This document shows, piece by piece, positions 32,601 to 43,477 of a DNA stretch of 64,000 bases (its first letter is position 1; the number at the start of each line of letters is the position of its first letter). The position numbers and the translations under genes were made by a program. This DNA is from Microdochium bolleyi. Its lineage: Eukaryota; Ascomycota; Sordariomycetes; Xylariales; Microdochiaceae. Below the pieces are notes generated by a model. That model worked only from the letters and a program-made list of their open reading frames with translations, ran no database searches and was not told where the DNA came from. The DNA is taken from assembly GCA_001566295.1 (NCBI GenBank), contig KQ964265.1, positions 372,001 through 436,000 of the forward strand, written 5' to 3'.

Positions 32601-32828
32601 CTCGTCGTCGTCGCCGCCGCCACCACCCTCGTCGTCATCCTCCTCGTCTATCTGGTCATCGTCGTCATCGTCGTCTTTGGCCGCGGGCTTCCGCACGGGG
32701 GATGGTGATTTCCTCGGGCGCTTCGGCGAGCTGCGATCATCATCTCCCTCGTCGTCGCTGTACTGGGCAGGCGCCGGGTTGAAGTCTTCCTCTTCCTCGG
32801 AGTCGGAGTGGTCGCGCCGGTCGCTCAT
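29626..32828 (-). CDS. SPT5: Transcription elongation factor SPT5
   Basis: Two exons, 32828-32562 and 32460-29626, giving 1033 aa. SPT5 pairs with SPT4 as DSIF and travels with RNA polymerase II (and I), controlling processivity and recruiting capping, chromatin and 3'-end factors. The first 150 residues are very acidic, with an E/D run at the end of exon 1, followed by a basic patch [12 protein letters not shown]. The NGN domain is at about 190-300 ([40 protein letters not shown]). At least five KOW modules follow ([69 protein letters not shown]). The last 225 residues are a two-part C-terminal repeat region: about five RTPAW/Y units, then about seven APTPG/A units. Length is normal for the family. 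Confidence 0.97.
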
Positions 32829-33458
32829 GGTCGCGGCGAAAACGAGGGAATCCTCGTTCTGCACGGCCGGCTGAGATGAACTGTCTCTTGGCGGAGATTT
32901 CGAGACAAGATGGATCGCGATGGGTGAGGCTCGATCTGCGGCGTCTGAGCGACTGGTGATTGATGATTGGGAGGATGAGCAAAGGGGGAATGAGGAGGGA
33001 AAGATGGTCCGAGATCTGGCTATGCAGCAAGCCTCTGATGCTTTCTCGTTGTGTCGCGCCGTGCAACGTGCACAGATAAATGGGTCGAAAGATTGACAGG
33101 GATCCAGTATCCACCTTCATCAAGCTCCTGGTCCCACACGGAGGTCTGTCGGGCAGGCTTGGGTTGCTCAGCTGCAGCCACATGTGGCACGGTGCACGCC
33201 CGAGTGTGGCGCGTGGGCTCTTCCGTGACTGCCCCCAGGTTGCACCCCTGTCTCCACACTGCCTGGCGCTGGCTCCAACTTACACCCAGTCCAAGCGGAT
33301 ACTACCTCGGCCAATGCTGAGCTCCGCAGCTACTTCAAGATGTAGTGCTCTTTTGTCACACCTACCTTAAGTAGCCTTGCCTTGCCGACACTTTTCATAT
33401 CAATGCTGAGCTGACTGTGAACTATGCCCTGATCTTCGGGACATCGATCTAGTTCGGC
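32829..33458. other. Divergent promoter region, SPT5 and quinone oxidoreductase
   Basis: 630 bases between divergent start codons, so both promoters lie here. A CCAAT box on the SPT5 strand is listed separately. No ORF of interest. Confidence 0.55.
32966..32970 (-). promoter_or_regulatory. CCAAT box upstream of SPT5
   Basis: ATTGG on the plus strand is CCAAT in SPT5 orientation, about 138 bases upstream of its ATG, the usual place for a HAP-complex site. A single 5-base match, so weak evidence. Confidence 0.3.
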
Positions 33459-35020
33459 ATGATGAAAGCAGTCGTCATCAACAAATTCGTGGACGTGAGT
33501 CTTGAAGATTGCGCCGTCCCCACTTCTTCTCAGTCTCCCTCATGATATCTTGTCCTGCATCTCCCCTTGCTCGACTCCATACCACTGTTTGGTTCCATTA
33601 TTCTGTGGAGGTTTCGCTCAAGTGCTTGGCTGACTCCTCCCTCGCCAACAAGAGCTACGACGATGTCATCGTCAGCAACGTTCCCAGACCCGTGCCCAAG
33701 GATGATGAGCTCCTCATCCAGGTCAAGGCCGCAGGCGTAAACTTCGTAGACACGCTATATGTAAGTCTCCTTGCGTAGCATCAAGCACTCTGACTCGTAC
33801 GAGCACAACCTCTGCTAGCGGTAGCTTGAGCTTGGAATTTCTCCAAGTGTACGGGTTCTTGATTACTAGTAGCCTGTGTGAAATCGTCCCGAGTTGATCA
33901 CTGTCACCCTTCTGACCATACAACATGGATTTGCAGGCGCGCGGGAAGCACCAGAACAACAAAAGTCACGTTAAGCCCCCCTTCACCCTCGGCCTCGAGT
34001 TCTCCGGCGTCATCATCTCGGTCCCCTCTCCCTCCTCTTCCTCCACCCCGTGTCCCTTCAAACCCGGCGACCGCGTCCTGGGCGACTTCTCCGGCGCCTA
34101 CGCCGAGTACATAACCTACCCGTCCGCCCTCGCCGCCGCCTCGCTCCACCACATCCCACAGACCTGGTCCTTCGCCGAGTCCGCCGGCCTCGCGGCAACG
34201 CTCCCTGTATCCTACGGCGCCCTCACCGCCGCCGTCCCCAACGGTCTGCAACCAGGCACGAAGGTCCTCGTCCACGCCGCAGCCGGCGGCCTGGGTCTCG
34301 CCGCGGTACAGATCGCCGCCGCGCTGGGCTGCACCGTGATCGGCACCGCCGGGAGCCCAGAGAAGTGCCGCATCGCAGAGCGCTTCGGGGCGACCGCGTG
34401 CGTCGACTACACCGCGAACCCAAAGTGGTGGGAGGAGATCCTCGACCTTACTGGCCCTGGGAAGCCCGGGGTGGACGTGGTATTCGACAGCGTCGGCCTC
34501 GTGGACCTGAGCCTCAAGTGCATCGCGCACCGCGGCAAGGTGCTCGTGGTTGGGTTCGCAGGCCGGGACGCCGGGAGCATGGAAGGCGTGAAGATGAACA
34601 AGGTGCTGCTGAAGCAGGTCTCGCTCATTGGATATGTGAGTCAAGGCCTTTTGTCTCTTTCTCTCTCCCTGCTATTCTCGTGTTTGTCCTCCATCCTACC
34701 ATTTTACAATCCCTATTCATTTGTCACTGTCAATGAGTGTTCACACTGACACCACAATGCCCCAGCGATATGGCGAGTCCCTCCGACGGTACCCTGAGGA
34801 GAAAGCCCGCATATGGGACAGCCTCTGGCCACTAATCCGCAGCGGCAAGATCAAGCCCGTCGTCTACGACCGTGCGTATCTGGGGCTCGAGAGCGTGCCT
34901 GCCGCGCTGGTGGACATCGCCTCGCGGAAAGTCTGGGGCAAGGCGGTGATACAGGTCGATCCTGCGGACGACGGAGGTAACGGCGAGAAGGCGGATCGGA
35001 GTCAGATGTCCAGACTCTAG
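33459..35020 (+). CDS. NADPH:quinone oxidoreductase-like medium-chain dehydrogenase/reductase
   Basis: Four exons, 33459-33494, 33611-33760, 33937-34635, 34766-35020, all in phase 0, giving 379 aa. The N-terminal GroES-like fold is seen in RPVPKDDELLIQVKAAGVNF followed by VDTLY, and in FTLGLEFSGVIIS and KPGDRVLGDFSGAYAEYITY. The nucleotide site is VLVHAAAGGLGLAAVQIAAA, the AxxGGxG form of the quinone oxidoreductase (QOR) branch; zinc ligands of classical alcohol dehydrogenases are absent. GKVLVVGFAGRDAGSMEGVK and the C-terminal KPVVYDRAYLGLESVPAAL also fit QOR. It should reduce quinones or enones with NADPH. A second ATG directly follows the first. An Ala/Ser/Pro insertion (SVPSPSSSSTPCPF) sits before GDRV. 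Confidence 0.9.
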
Positions 35021-35307
35021 AAGAAGCGCAGCGGTCGACCATGGCCAGGAAGCGATCTGATGGCAAGAACTCTCGCGCGATGGGTTTTGCTAAATTGCTT
35101 GCTAGTCTAATATCGTCCGCTTGCTTTTGTGGCTTCTTTGAACATGACCGACCTCGACCCTTGTTTCCTCGCCTCGTACTATACCATAACGCCGTGCTAT
35201 GAAAATGCATGTATCTGCCTTGGCGGATTCCACCGTTCGGCTACCACCCCATAGCGCAGTAACTCAATGCAGTTCTCTGCAATTCGGCTGCAGCTACCTC
35301 GACCCCG

Positions 35308-37307
35308 CTATACCTTGACTGCCCACACACCGCGACCACCGCTCACACCAAGCCAGTCACCAGCATCGCTGTTAGGAAGGTGCGGTGCCCAGCCAACATT
35401 GCCGACCTCGTAGTCACATTGCCAGCTGGCCACAGGGTTCAGATGCTTGTCTGTCGATCCAGGAGTGCCGCTTGGGGCGCCGCCAGTTAGTGGGGTGCTA
35501 TTCATGAGATCCCAGAGCAGGACCTGGCTGTCATCAGCGCCAGATGCAAGCAGACCGCGTCTGTTCGGGGACCATTCCACGGAGTTGACATTGCCTCCGT
35601 GTCCACGTAGCTCAAGGAGAGCCTGGCCTGGTTGTCGCACGTCGAGGATCCTGATGACATTCGTCTCGGCAGCGAAGGTAGCCAGAAGATGGGTGTCGTG
35701 TGGAGAAGTCGACAGGCGGAGCAAGGGCGGGGCGTTCGACATTGTCTGCTGAGCCAAGGTCGGGCTAATCCTACCACCATTGGCATCTACGTGGAGACGT
35801 TAGCACATCACAGGTAACATCTGTCAACGAACATGAACTTACCCCGGTCGTCCTTTGCGGTTGGCTCGTAGATAATGGTGCTATGCTCCAAACTGCGCAG
35901 ATCGAACATGCGCACACTACCGTCCTGCCCACAGCTCACGAACACATCGACACTATGAGCACAGAACCGCACATCGTATACCTCCTTGTCGTGCGCAATC
36001 AGCTGGGTCTTGGCTGTAAGCGACGGAATGTCCCAGATGGTGCAGGTGGTGTCTATGCTCGACGTGATGATCAGGCTCGGGGAGACAGTGTTCCAATCGA
36101 GAGAGGTCAAAGGCGCCGTGTGGTCAGGGGTCTTCGAGTTTGACAACAGCGCCAACGGCGTCAATTTCGTAGCCGCATTGGCCGCCGCTTTGTTGTTGAT
36201 CGAGTTCGAGTAGGTGGCCTGCCCGTCCGAGGGCAGAGACCACAGCCTCAAGTGATCGCCGGACGTGGCTAATAGGTCGGTCGACTGCTTCTGTGATGAT
36301 GGAGGCTCCCACAAAAGCCGTGTTACCGGGTAAGAGTGTGTCGCTTCTGCAACCTTGGTGAAATCGAGGCTGTATTTAGAGGAGCCGGGGGTGTACAGCT
36401 CAGGCGGAGTGTTCACTACTTGCGTGTCGAGGATTTGGATCTAGAAATGGACATCGTTAGCAAGCCCGGATCTCGTCTACGCGCGCCTCGTCAGCGTGCT
36501 ACTCACGAAGTTGTGCCCATCTTCCAGATAGCTACCAATGGCGACTTTGCCTGCCCCTTTGCCCTGCGGCGCCCATTTGCACCAGTCAAATGCATACAAG
36601 GCCCATGGCGCAACATAGTTGCTCGCGGCTGGCTGGACATTGGCGAGCTCGTACCCTGCCGTACCGTGCGGGCTATCGGACAAGCTCGAGTCCGCACGCG
36701 GCCGGATGTCGGCGAGCCCGAGGGGTGCGTTCATCATGTTTCTCTGCGAACCGGACGCGCCGTGTTTGGGGTCTGGAGGCGACATGTATTGCGACGGGCC
36801 GGCTGACGAAGAGCCCCCTGGGGTGGTCGGGGCGTAAGGTGAGTAGCTGCCAGAGGCGGAGCCGTCGTAAGGGCCGGCGGCCGGACTGGATCGGGAGTAG
36901 CTGTGAGACATGCTGAGCTGCGGAGGCTTGGATGGCGAGGTGTACTCGGTGGGAGACATGGACTGATGCTGATGCTGCTGCTGATGCTGGATGGAGCCTG
37001 ACAATGTGGGCAGGGAGGGAGCAGTGTTAGCAGTTGTGGCTGTCGGTCGAGAGCCCGCGCCCATGCCTCCAGCAGGCTGCAGGACGTTGGGGACGTTGGA
37101 CCCGGCCTGCTGGTGATGATACGGGGAGCCGCCAGCTTGAGCCGTAACTGGGTCGAGCTTGCCGTGCTGGGGAGCACCGTAGTCTCGTGGCTGGGGAGGC
37201 ATCTGGGCCTGGGCGCCGGGAGACATGTGCAGCTCCTCGTGCTGACCCGAGTAGGTGTTGGGCCTCCGCGGGATGCCGTACTGGCCGCTCTGCCCTGGAG
37301 GGTTCAT
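35308..37307 (-). CDS. WDR68: WD40 protein, WDR68/DCAF7/TTG1 homologue
   Basis: Three exons, 37307-36507, 36440-35843, 35786-35308, giving 625 aa. The WD40 part (about 240-625) matches human DCAF7/WDR68 closely: APWALYAFDWCKWAP, STDLLATSGDHLRLWSL, TAPLTSLDWNTVSPSLIITS with SSIDTTCTIWD, KTQLIAHDKEVYDVRFCA and DGSVRMFDLRSLEHSTIIYE. DCAF7 is a seven-bladed propeller that scaffolds DYRK/HIPK kinases and CUL4-DDB1 in animals; the plant orthologue TTG1 works with MYB-bHLH factors. Here about 225 extra residues rich in Gln, Pro, Ser, Gly and His precede the propeller (HQQQHQHQSM type runs), a low-complexity extension that may be disordered. Start at 37307 is a clear ATG; the frame continues upstream with poorer composition. 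Confidence 0.92.
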
Positions 37308-38617
37308 GGCAGCGGCTGCAGCGGCGCGCGACCGTCGTGATGGTGATAGCTTGGAGGCTGGAGGCGGGTGTCTCGGTGGGACGAAGGGGGGGCAAGCTTG
37401 CGGAAGACGCACGGGAACCGGCAGCAGTGGCGCAGCGTGGTGCGGCTCTGGGAGCAGGAGCAGCGCAGTGGCCGAGACAGGCTGGCGATGGGATGCTGAA
37501 TCGAGACTGCGGGAGTTTGGGTTGACGAAGACGTGGCTGCACCTGCGCGGGCGCGGAGAGAGCAGGATGCCAGCTTGGAGGCTGGGAGCAGAGACGTTGA
37601 TTGACTTGCACTGGGAGGGGAAAAGCGCGGGCGGGCCAAGGTGGGAAGCCAAGGCGAAGTGGGCAGGCAGGGCAGGCTGAGCAGGCCGGGCAGGCTGAGC
37701 TTGGAGCCGTTGGGCGTTGATGGCTTCTGGCTGCGGCTCTTACGACACTGAGGCAAGGATATCCGCCATTGTGCATTCATGTATTGATCCATTTCTTCAT
37801 CAACTACTATTGGCGGTGATTTGGTATCGCTTCTGGATGCATGACTGCTAAGCTTTGAGACGACGCTGTTCCGCCATGTCAATTGCCGTACGGCTCAGCT
37901 GTTCTCTTGGTGGCGTGGGTTGGGCATTGCCCAGTGAGGTCATTGCACAATCTGGCCGGGGTATGTCAGAATGGCAGACTCTGTTGCCTCCTCCTCAAAC
38001 AGAGCATGTGAGCAAGAGTCAGGAAGCCGGTCCATTGTCGAAATTGGGTCGCTGGAATCCCAGGATCCTGCTGGCTTCGATGTGCCTCAATGTGCCTATG
38101 GCTCACAGCAGGGGCTTGGACTGGCGTGCAGCAACCGCCGCTCTCCAGTGCAGTGGATGGCCCACGGAGAGAGCTCCCCATTTCGCTGCGCCCCGCCACA
38201 TGCACCTGCCCAAGCGGCCAGAAGATCGCTCCTGCCGCTTGGTGTGGTGGTGCATGTACCACGGCTCACATCTGGCGAGGAGGACGACCTCAAGTTCGGA
38301 CAGTTGCTCCGCGCTTCCATTGTGTGTCAGAACGCATGGACAGTCCGGTCTTCACCTTCGTGTTCCTTCGTGTCAAGAGAACTGCTGGCCCCTCTCAGAG
38401 GCAAGACGTCATCTCACACTGGCTCTTGATGGCTTCCCGCCCACCCTTGCGACATCTAGCTGAGCCGAGGAACTCGCCGCCCCTGCGGAGCACCTCCGCA
38501 ACCTCGATTATCACCTCCCCTCAAAAGCTTACGAGGCGCTGACAGCCACCCTCTCAACTTGATCCCCATCTCTTTCGGCATCTGGTAAACCCATTTTTGT
38601 GCCAGAGTTGCCAGCAT
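37308..38617. other. Divergent intergenic region, WDR68 and phosphopantetheine adenylyltransferase
   Basis: 1.3 kb with both promoters. The minus-strand WDR68 frame is open up to 37652 and may be 5' UTR. Overlapping frames at 37966-38542 are not protein-like. Confidence 0.5.
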
Positions 38618-39841
38618 ATGCCCTCAGCCATGCCTTCCGATCAGGATGCCCCGTCCCTGCTGCTGCTCCCCGCGCCGCCAAGCCCGGCCGACCGGGCTGC
38701 TCTCAACGCGGCATATCGCCCGTCCCTCAAAGCCGCCATTACCAAGGTCCAGAATGCGCAGGCTGGGGCCATCTTGATCGTCGCTGTCGCATGCCCGCTT
38801 CTCGCCGCTGGGCCTTCAGCTGGCCAGAGCACACTGTCGTGGACCGAGGCGCAGCACCTGGTGGCAGGTCTGTACAGCATCATCTCGATCATCTGCGCGA
38901 AGGACAACATCCACACCGAGGTCAATGGTGGTCCCAATTCCGTTGATACACGCGTGGTTCTCGTCGACCACGACCCAAGTAGGCAGGCCGGCCCGTCAGC
39001 AAACAAGATCAAGCACAACGGCACCATTGTCATGGATCTCGAGGCGTTCGCGTCAACCCACCACCCCTGGCAGCGCATCTTCCACGTAGACAACGAACAG
39101 GGCTACAAACTTGTCAGTTCGTTCAAGCAGCTCGCCGAGCGCAACCAGCCGTTGCGCCATGATCAGCTCATCGTGGTGGAAGGCGGTGTGACACTGAACC
39201 TGCCGACCCCGACTACGACAAAGCCTACATCGCAGACCAAGCCTGTGCCGATCGTATGCCTGGGCGGCACCTTTGATCACCTTCACCCTGGTCACAAGCT
39301 GCTACTAACGGCAGCTGTCTTACTGCTCCAGGTCCCGCCACAGAGTTCTCCCAAGCCATGTCGGTTTGTTGTGGGGATCACAGGAGACGAGCTGCTCAAG
39401 CAGAAGAAATACGCGGAGTTTGTGCAATCGTGGGATTTGCGAGCCCTCTATGTTCTCAAGTTCCTCAACTCACTATTGCAACTGTCCCTCGACGGCGGCT
39501 CTGAGAGTCGTGAGCCAAAGCTTGTAAGCGGGGACGGCCGCGTGACTGGGATCTTCCGAGACGGCACTATCGAAGTCGAGTGTGTCATTATCCAAGACGC
39601 TTTTGGTCCCACCACACGACAGCAGGAGATGGACGTGCTTGTTGTGTCCGGAGAGACAAGATCGGGCGGCAACGCCGTTAACGCTGAGCGGCAGAAGTTA
39701 GGATGGCATGCGCTCGACATTTTCGAGGTCGACGTGCTCGATGCCGAGGAGATCAGTGACACCACGACCAAGACCGAGGACTACTCCACAAAGATCAGCA
39801 GCACGGCCATCCGCAGGAAGAAGGCAGAGTCACGCATGTAA
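38618..39841 (+). CDS. CAB4: Phosphopantetheine adenylyltransferase (eukaryotic CoaD/Cab4)
   Basis: Single exon of 407 aa from the ATG at 38618; the ATG at 38630 has slightly better context and is an alternative. It transfers AMP from ATP to 4'-phosphopantetheine, making dephospho-CoA, the penultimate step of CoA synthesis. The catalytic nucleotidyltransferase motif is G216-G-T-F-D-H-L-H-P-G-H226 (T/HxGH). GITGDELLKQKKYAEFVQSW, DAFGPTTRQQEMDVLVVSGE and the terminal ISSTAIRRKK (ISSTxIR) complete the family pattern. About 200 N-terminal residues of lower conservation precede the catalytic domain, as in yeast Cab4. Unlike animal COASY, no dephospho-CoA kinase domain is fused. Its stop is 36 bp from the stop of the convergent SDR gene. 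Confidence 0.94.
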   Translation: MPSAMPSDQDAPSLLLLPAPPSPADRAALNAAYRPSLKAAITKVQNAQAGAILIVAVACPLLAAGPSAGQSTLSWTEAQHLVAGLYSIISIICAKDNIHTEVNGGPNSVDTRVVLVDHDPSRQAGPSANKIKHNGTIVMDLEAFASTHHPWQRIFHVDNEQGYKLVSSFKQLAERNQPLRHDQLIVVEGGVTLNLPTPTTTKPTSQTKPVPIVCLGGTFDHLHPGHKLLLTAAVLLLQVPPQSSPKPCRFVVGITGDELLKQKKYAEFVQSWDLRALYVLKFLNSLLQLSLDGGSESREPKLVSGDGRVTGIFRDGTIEVECVIIQDAFGPTTRQQEMDVLVVSGETRSGGNAVNAERQKLGWHALDIFEVDVLDAEEISDTTTKTEDYSTKISSTAIRRKKAESRM

Positions 39842-39877
39842 GCGGGCGTTTATCTGCCTGAAAGAGATTATTGACAT

Positions 39878-40777
39878 CTACATCAAGAGGGTTTGGCCTC
39901 CATCAACAAGGATATCTGCGCCCGTGATATAGCTGCCTGCCCGGCTTGCCAGCATAACGACTAAGCCCGAGAGCTCGTCAGGCTGGCCCATCCGGCCCAT
40001 CGGACACCGGCTCGCCCAAGCATTCCGAGCCACATCTAAACCGTCGCCCTCATTCAAGATTGTGTCCATATATCCCGGAGAGATGCTGTTCACCCGGATC
40101 CCGTGGACAGCCCATTCGGCTGCGAGCGACTGCACCCTCATTTTGACGCCGGCCTTTGATACGTTGTAGGGGACTTGAGGCTGTGGAAAGTTGACCTGAT
40201 GCGCCGAGATGGATGCTACAAATACCATGCTGCCACCAGCTTTGCGTTCGATCATGGCCTTGGCCACTGCCTTCGCAACGTTGAAGCCGCCAATGGTGTT
40301 GACGGCGATCACACGGTTCCAGTCCTTGGCTGCAAGATCGACCGCATGCCCACAGCAGACCATGCCCGCGAAGTTGAGGAGGATGTCAACAGAGCCGAGG
40401 AGTGCAACAACCTTGTCAACTGCTGTGCCCACGCCCTGCTCGTCCGTGATATCGACACGTTGGAAGTCTATGCGAGCACCAGGAAACTCGGACGCGAGGA
40501 GGGAGACCTTTGCCTGTGCATCGGCGGGATTCATGTCGAAGATGACCAGGCCGGAGACGCCATGTTCCAGAAGCGCTTTGGAGACAGAGAAGCCCAGATC
40601 GCCGGCTCCACCAGTGACAATGGCGTTCTTTCCGTCGAGACTGAATCGTGCCACGGCCCGCTCTGCTGCGTTTCCAGAGAGTGGTGCTGGGGGTGCGGAC
40701 AGAGAGCCTGGTGATCCGTCGCCCAGTATCATCTGGGGGATAACCCGCGACGCCAGATCTGATCGTTCGGCCGTCAT
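39878..40777 (-). CDS. Classical short-chain dehydrogenase/reductase (polyol type)
   Basis: Single exon of 299 aa, start at the ATG at 40777 after a frame open to 41110. The Rossmann motif is T55-G-G-A-G-D-L-G62, then NFAG at 135-138 for NNAG, Ser191 in VASISAHQVN, and Tyr204-x3-Lys208 in YNVSK. PGYMDTILNEGDG and the end SYITGADILVDGGQTLLM are normal for classical SDRs. The sequence resembles fungal D-arabinitol/mannitol/sorbose dehydrogenases, so a polyol-ketose oxidoreduction is the best guess; the cofactor is not certain. About 45 polar residues precede the first strand. It converges with the CoA-pathway gene, with only 36 bp between stops. Confidence 0.9.
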   Translation of the reverse strand: MTAERSDLASRVIPQMILGDGSPGSLSAPPAPLSGNAAERAVARFSLDGKNAIVTGGAGDLGFSVSKALLEHGVSGLVIFDMNPADAQAKVSLLASEFPGARIDFQRVDITDEQGVGTAVDKVVALLGSVDILLNFAGMVCCGHAVDLAAKDWNRVIAVNTIGGFNVAKAVAKAMIERKAGGSMVFVASISAHQVNFPQPQVPYNVSKAGVKMRVQSLAAEWAVHGIRVNSISPGYMDTILNEGDGLDVARNAWASRCPMGRMGQPDELSGLVVMLASRAGSYITGADILVDGGQTLLM

Positions 40778-41631
40778 CCTAGTTATATTGGTGGTGTGCG
40801 ATGGGGGAAAGATAGAGAGGTTACTGTGTAGAAAATTGAAAGAGTTTCGAAAACTGTCTGCTGACAGGTCGTGAAACTGAGACGGACTTGAATAGAGGAT
40901 GGAACTCGACTGTGCCACACCATAAGGAGATTCGTCCTGAAAAGAATCGCTTAAGCAGCACGCCAGACGAGCGACCGAGGAAAACTTGTTGTACCGCAAG
41001 AGAGCTATATCATCAACCAGCTGTACCGAGAAGCCACTGCACAGTTTACGGATCGTAAAAGGATAGGTTCGCGGGCAAGATATAATAAGCGCTTGCCATG
41101 CAGGGTTCAAACCTGTGTGTCTATCATCGGTAGACAGTCGACCGAAAGCAATGTTCTGTGGGGATTGGATTGGGGAGACTGTCGCCCGCGCAGGGGTTGA
41201 CGGGAAGTCTGTGGGGGGAAGAGGGGGTGGTTGCGGGCGTGCGGGGAGGAGACTGCCGTGTGGCGGAGGGGGGAGGAGAGGGGGCGACGGCGGAGTTGCC
41301 GTAATGGACGAACGGGACTACTAGACGAGCAGGCGAGGCGAGGCCGGGCCTCAGATCATAAAGATCCAAGTACAACGGCGGATTCACCGTCACGTTTCTG
41401 GCTGAAGCAGGTGCTTCCTGATATTGTAACAATCAGTTCGCGGTGGCTTTGTGCCGTCTACAGCTCTCGGAGATTCGCTCGCGCAGGATTTGCCGTTATA
41501 GTTTATTATTCTGTCTCATCTGGTGATCTCTAGGTGGTATATCTCGACTAGACCCGGCACCGTTGGGATTCTCTAGCATCGCCTAACCCTCCCCTGCCTG
41601 ACAGTCCCTGTCTTTCCTTACCATCACAGTA
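40778..41631. other. Intergenic: promoter of the SDR, 3' flank of NPR2
   Basis: 854 bases with no gene seen. A G-rich tract with quadruplex-forming spacing is at 41213-41246. A T-arm-like GGGTTCAAACC at 41102 lacks the rest of a tRNA. Confidence 0.5.
41213..41246 (+). other. G-quadruplex-forming motif
   Basis: Four G runs of 6, 5, 3 and 4 with loops of 4, 7 and 5 bases fit the G3+N1-7 rule. It lies about 440 bases upstream of the SDR start, on the template strand of that gene. Confidence 0.6.
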
Positions 41632-43477
41632 TTACCGGTAGAATATGGCCAGATCACCCGACGGCGCGGGCAGCCGCTTCAGGCGCTCCACGATCTCCCC
41701 GTCGGTGAGGTTTTGCTCCGTGATGATCTGGTCAAAGCTGTGGCACCCGTCCGTGTACTTCTGCAGTGGGTCGCTGCTCATGCGGAAGTTCGCCGACTGC
41801 TGCTGGGACTGGCGCCTCCTCGCGGCGGCGGCCGTCTCGCTGATGCTCCCGCTGCGCGCCGCCGAGATGGACCCGTGCCGAAACTGCCCGTTCGGGTCCA
41901 CAGCCACGGTGTCGTCATCGTTGGCGCCCTCGTCGTCGTTGGGGTCGTCGGCGTACAGGTCGTTGTGCACCGAGGAGGAGGCGTACGACGAGGACGTCGT
42001 CCCTGTTGCTTCGCCGCCGATAGAATTTGCAGGCCGGGCTTGCCCCGAGGCCAGCATGGCGAGGTACTGCTTCGACACGACATACTTGTGCACGCGGTAT
42101 AGCAGGCCTTTGATGACGCCGAACTGCACGAGCCGGCGCACGTCGATGTGCTCGAGCACGTCGAAGCCGGCGTCGCGGTGCAGCTTGATCCACTCCATGA
42201 TGCTCCGGCCGACGCAGAAGGTGGTGAGGAGCTTGATCAGCTGGTAGTTGGAGATGCGGCTGGGGAGGCCGCCGCTGGTGTTGTTCTTGGTCTTGTTGTT
42301 GTTGGTGGTGGATGAGTTGTTTGCGTCATTGTCTTCGTGGTTCGTGCTTCTGGTATTTGCAGAAGCCGTTGTTGACGGCCGAGAAGAGTCTGATGTATCT
42401 CTTGTTGATATCTCCGTCCGGCTGTGAGGCTGCGTCTTCTTCCCTGTGTGGTCTGGGGTTTCTGGCGTTGTTTCCGGCAGCACCGTAGAGCCTCCACCTC
42501 TACTGGAAGACTCTGTGGTGCCAGGCCGCTCCAGTGATGACAGGCACACATAGTTCGCACATTCCTCTACAATCTTATCCCGATTGACGATGAAGTCATG
42601 GATGCCGGGCCGCGGCGCATAGCAGCTGCCGAAGAAGAACATGTCGAGGAGCAAGATCGTGTCGTAGTACAGCAGGTGTTGTAATGCCGTCTGTGTCAGA
42701 GGTAGCGATACGTCTGCGAGCCAGGCGACTCTGCGGACGTCGTTGACGCCGTCAATAAACGGGATGATCTTCTGGAGCGTAAGGTCCCATGTCGGATCGA
42801 CGAGGTCGGCCAGCTTCATCTTGGGCACGGGGACGTGCCAGCCCTTGACGGGCGCGGGCTTGGGGTGGTAGGGGAAGAGCTTCATGTTGAGGGTGTTGAC
42901 GTCGTCTTGTGGTGCTGTTAGTGATGTTCATTCATGTGGTCGGGGCGCTCTGGCAACACTCACCCACAGGAATCATGCATTCTCCGTAGTTGTTGAGATC
43001 CTCCTTGACAATCTCGAGCAGGCTTTCGATCGGCCTCCTCCCGCTGTCAGTAACCACAGTGCCGTCACAGTCAGTCGTGGTGGCGGCAGAACTGAGGTAG
43101 CCCGTCTGCCGCTCCATCTCGGCAAAGGTGACGGCCAGCCGCCGCACGAGGCGCTCGTACGGGATCTGGTCCGAGTCGGTATCGACGACGATGCCAAAGT
43201 TGAAGATGAACTCGTTGCGGTGGTAGCGCTCGTGGGGGATCGAGACAGGGAAGCCGAGGACCGAGTACTTGCCGTCGGGCGAGTTGACCGTCATGAAGCG
43301 GTTGAAGAAGGCCTTGCGCGGGATGATGTACTCCTGGATGATGTCGAAGTCGAGCAGCGGGGGCTTGGCGTTCGGGGACGAGTCGGGCGAGGCGACCATG
43401 CACCCCGGCGGCGACTGGGCCACGATGCTCGTGCCCTCCTGCGGCAGGAAGCGCGCGTAGAAGATGCATTGGATCAT
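41632..43477 (-). CDS. NPR2: Nitrogen permease regulator 2 (NPR2/NPRL2), GATOR1/SEACIT subunit
   Basis: Two exons, 43477-42964 and 42905-41632, joined as G|AC, giving 595 aa. NPR2 with NPR3 and IML1 forms the GATOR1/SEACIT GTPase-activating complex that turns off TORC1 at the vacuole when amino acids are scarce. Family segments are IQCIFYARFLPQEGTSIVAQSPPG, LLDFDIIQEYIIPRKAFFNR, GKYSVLGFPVSIPHERYHRN followed by EFIFNFGIV (longin fold), DDVNTLNMKLFPYHPKPAPVKG, and PFIDGVNDVRRVAWLADVSL with LLYYDTILLLDMF (winged-helix region). A low-complexity insertion rich in Ser, Thr and Asn (about residues 296-383, with an NNSSTTNNNKTKNN stretch) splits the second half, before SNYQLIKLLTTFCVGRSIMEW. Length is typical of fungal NPR2. 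Confidence 0.95.

Noticed and set aside
41095..41120. T-arm-like GGGTTCAAACC
   Set aside because: No A-box, anticodon stem or acceptor stem lies upstream at the right spacing.
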